Source: an uncultured Pseudomonadota bacterium (GTDB lineage Bacteria > Pseudomonadota > Gammaproteobacteria > Burkholderiales > Rhodocyclaceae). Taken from it: a DNA stretch of 6,101 bases. Positions 5,548 to 6,101 of this stretch are shown here, one piece after another; position 1 is the first letter of the stretch, and each line of letters begins with the position of its first letter. The position numbers and the translations under genes were made by a program. The DNA lies in assembly GCA_903939665.1 (NCBI GenBank), contig CAJAHZ010000048.1:1-6101 (forward strand), written 5' to 3'. Under the pieces are notes generated by a model that saw only the letters and a program-made list of their open reading frames with translations, did not search any database and was not told the DNA's origin.

Positions 5548-6101
5548 AAACCATTGCTCTTGTGTTTGCCGCCCTGCTTGCCGTTCTTCCGTGCCTTGCT
5601 GCTGCGGGCGTCCATGAAGATATGATGATCGCTCTGCGATCCGACGATACGGGCGCTGTTATCGCGCTGCTCAACCGTGGCGTGGATGTCAATACAGTCG
5701 ATATTGCCGGCAATACGCTGCTCATGCTGGCCGTGCGGGAAAGCAACGAGGCGCTGCTCGAACAGTTGATCCTGCGCCGCGCTCGCCTCAATGTGCGTAA
5801 CCGCGATGGCGATACCGCATTAAGGATGGCGGCTTTTTCAGGCAAGCTGCCTTTCGTCCAGCGTCTGGTCGAAGCTGGCGCAGAGGTCAATATGTACGGC
5901 TGGTCGCCGCTTGCCTATGCGGCATTCAATGGCCATGCGGCGGTCGTCGAGTACTTGTTGAAGCGCGGTGCAGAGATCAATGCGGTGACTGAAAACGGCG
6001 CGACAGCCTTGTTGATTGCCGCGCGCAATGGGCATCTTGCAGTGGCCGAGGTGTTGCTGAAGCACCAAGCCGACCCGAATATCGCCAACGAAAACGACGA
6101 A
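5544..6101 (+). CDS. Exported ankyrin-repeat protein, 3' end cut by window edge
   Basis: The ATG at 5544 overlaps the tatD stop, and the frame stays open to the last base, giving 186 codons with no stop. The N terminus MKTIALVFAALLAVLPCLAAAG is a typical Sec signal peptide with likely cleavage near residues 19-21, so the repeats should be periplasmic or secreted. Cys17 is preceded by Pro and does not make a lipobox. Ankyrin repeats follow: a degenerate first at about 25-53, then about 54-86 (GNTLLMLAV), 87-118 (GDTALRMAAFSG), 119-149 (WSPLAYAAFNGH) and 150-182 (GATALLIAARNGHLAVAEVLL), with the next beginning at ENDE. The 118/119 junction is about three residues short, lacking the usual D..G turn. 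Such repeats bind proteins; the partner is unknown and no enzymatic domain is seen. Ribosome-site signal (GAGA near 5532) is weak, fitting coupling to tatD. The C terminus lies outside the window. Confidence 0.92.
   Translation, partial: MKTIALVFAALLAVLPCLAAAGVHEDMMIALRSDDTGAVIALLNRGVDVNTVDIAGNTLLMLAVRESNEALLEQLILRRARLNVRNRDGDTALRMAAFSGKLPFVQRLVEAGAEVNMYGWSPLAYAAFNGHAAVVEYLLKRGAEINAVTENGATALLIAARNGHLAVAEVLLKHQADPNIANENDE

Noticed and set aside
5583..5600. Possible lipoprotein Cys (Cys17) in the ankyrin protein signal peptide
   Set aside because: The residue before Cys is Pro and the -3 to -1 residues (Val-Leu-Pro) do not fit a lipobox. A signal peptidase I site at the following Ala run is more likely.
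1..6101. Search for mobile elements, CRISPR arrays, tRNA/rRNA genes, toxin-antitoxin or defence genes
   Set aside because: All substantial sequence is accounted for by recognised housekeeping genes with short gaps; no repeat arrays, terminal inverted repeats or related protein motifs were seen.

Overview
The window is a GC-rich, gene-dense piece of what looks like an ordinary bacterial chromosome. Gene content and protein style point to a betaproteobacterium, probably of the Rhodocyclales (Dechloromonas/Azonexus type). That placement is inferred from synteny and residue patterns, not from a search. No mobile element, CRISPR array, rRNA or tRNA was seen. All eight genes are explained, and two of them (one at each end) are cut by the window edges.

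The left part, 1-1512, is on the minus strand. It holds ygfZ (folate-binding protein of iron-sulfur cluster repair) followed after 31 bases by the first 154 codons of an NRDE/TANGO2-family gene that runs off the left edge. A 165-base divergent intergenic region (1513-1677) holds the ygfZ ribosome binding site and an AT-rich core with a perfect minus-strand TATAAT.

The right part, 1678-6101, is one tightly packed plus-strand cluster: mltG (endolytic murein transglycosylase), tmk (thymidylate kinase), holB (DNA polymerase III delta-prime), pilZ (type IV pilus assembly), a tatD/ycfH-type metal-dependent deoxyribonuclease, and an exported ankyrin-repeat protein cut by the right edge. The mltG-tmk-holB-tatD core is the long-known yceG-tmk-holB-ycfH order of gammaproteobacteria; pilZ between holB and tatD is the arrangement known from Pseudomonas and relatives. 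Junctions are close: TTGA overlap at mltG/tmk, 18 bases at tmk/holB, 7 at holB/pilZ, 15 at pilZ/tatD, ATGA overlap at tatD/ankyrin gene. The cluster thus joins cell-wall synthesis control, dTTP supply, replisome loading and pilus assembly, without being a single pathway.

I did not find a convincing undescribed system. The points most worth a second look are the exported ankyrin protein coupled to tatD, the pairing of ygfZ with an NRDE/TANGO2-family gene, a good sigma70-like promoter inside the 3' end of holB that could give pilZ its own transcript, and the AT-rich, start-ambiguous tmk/holB junction.
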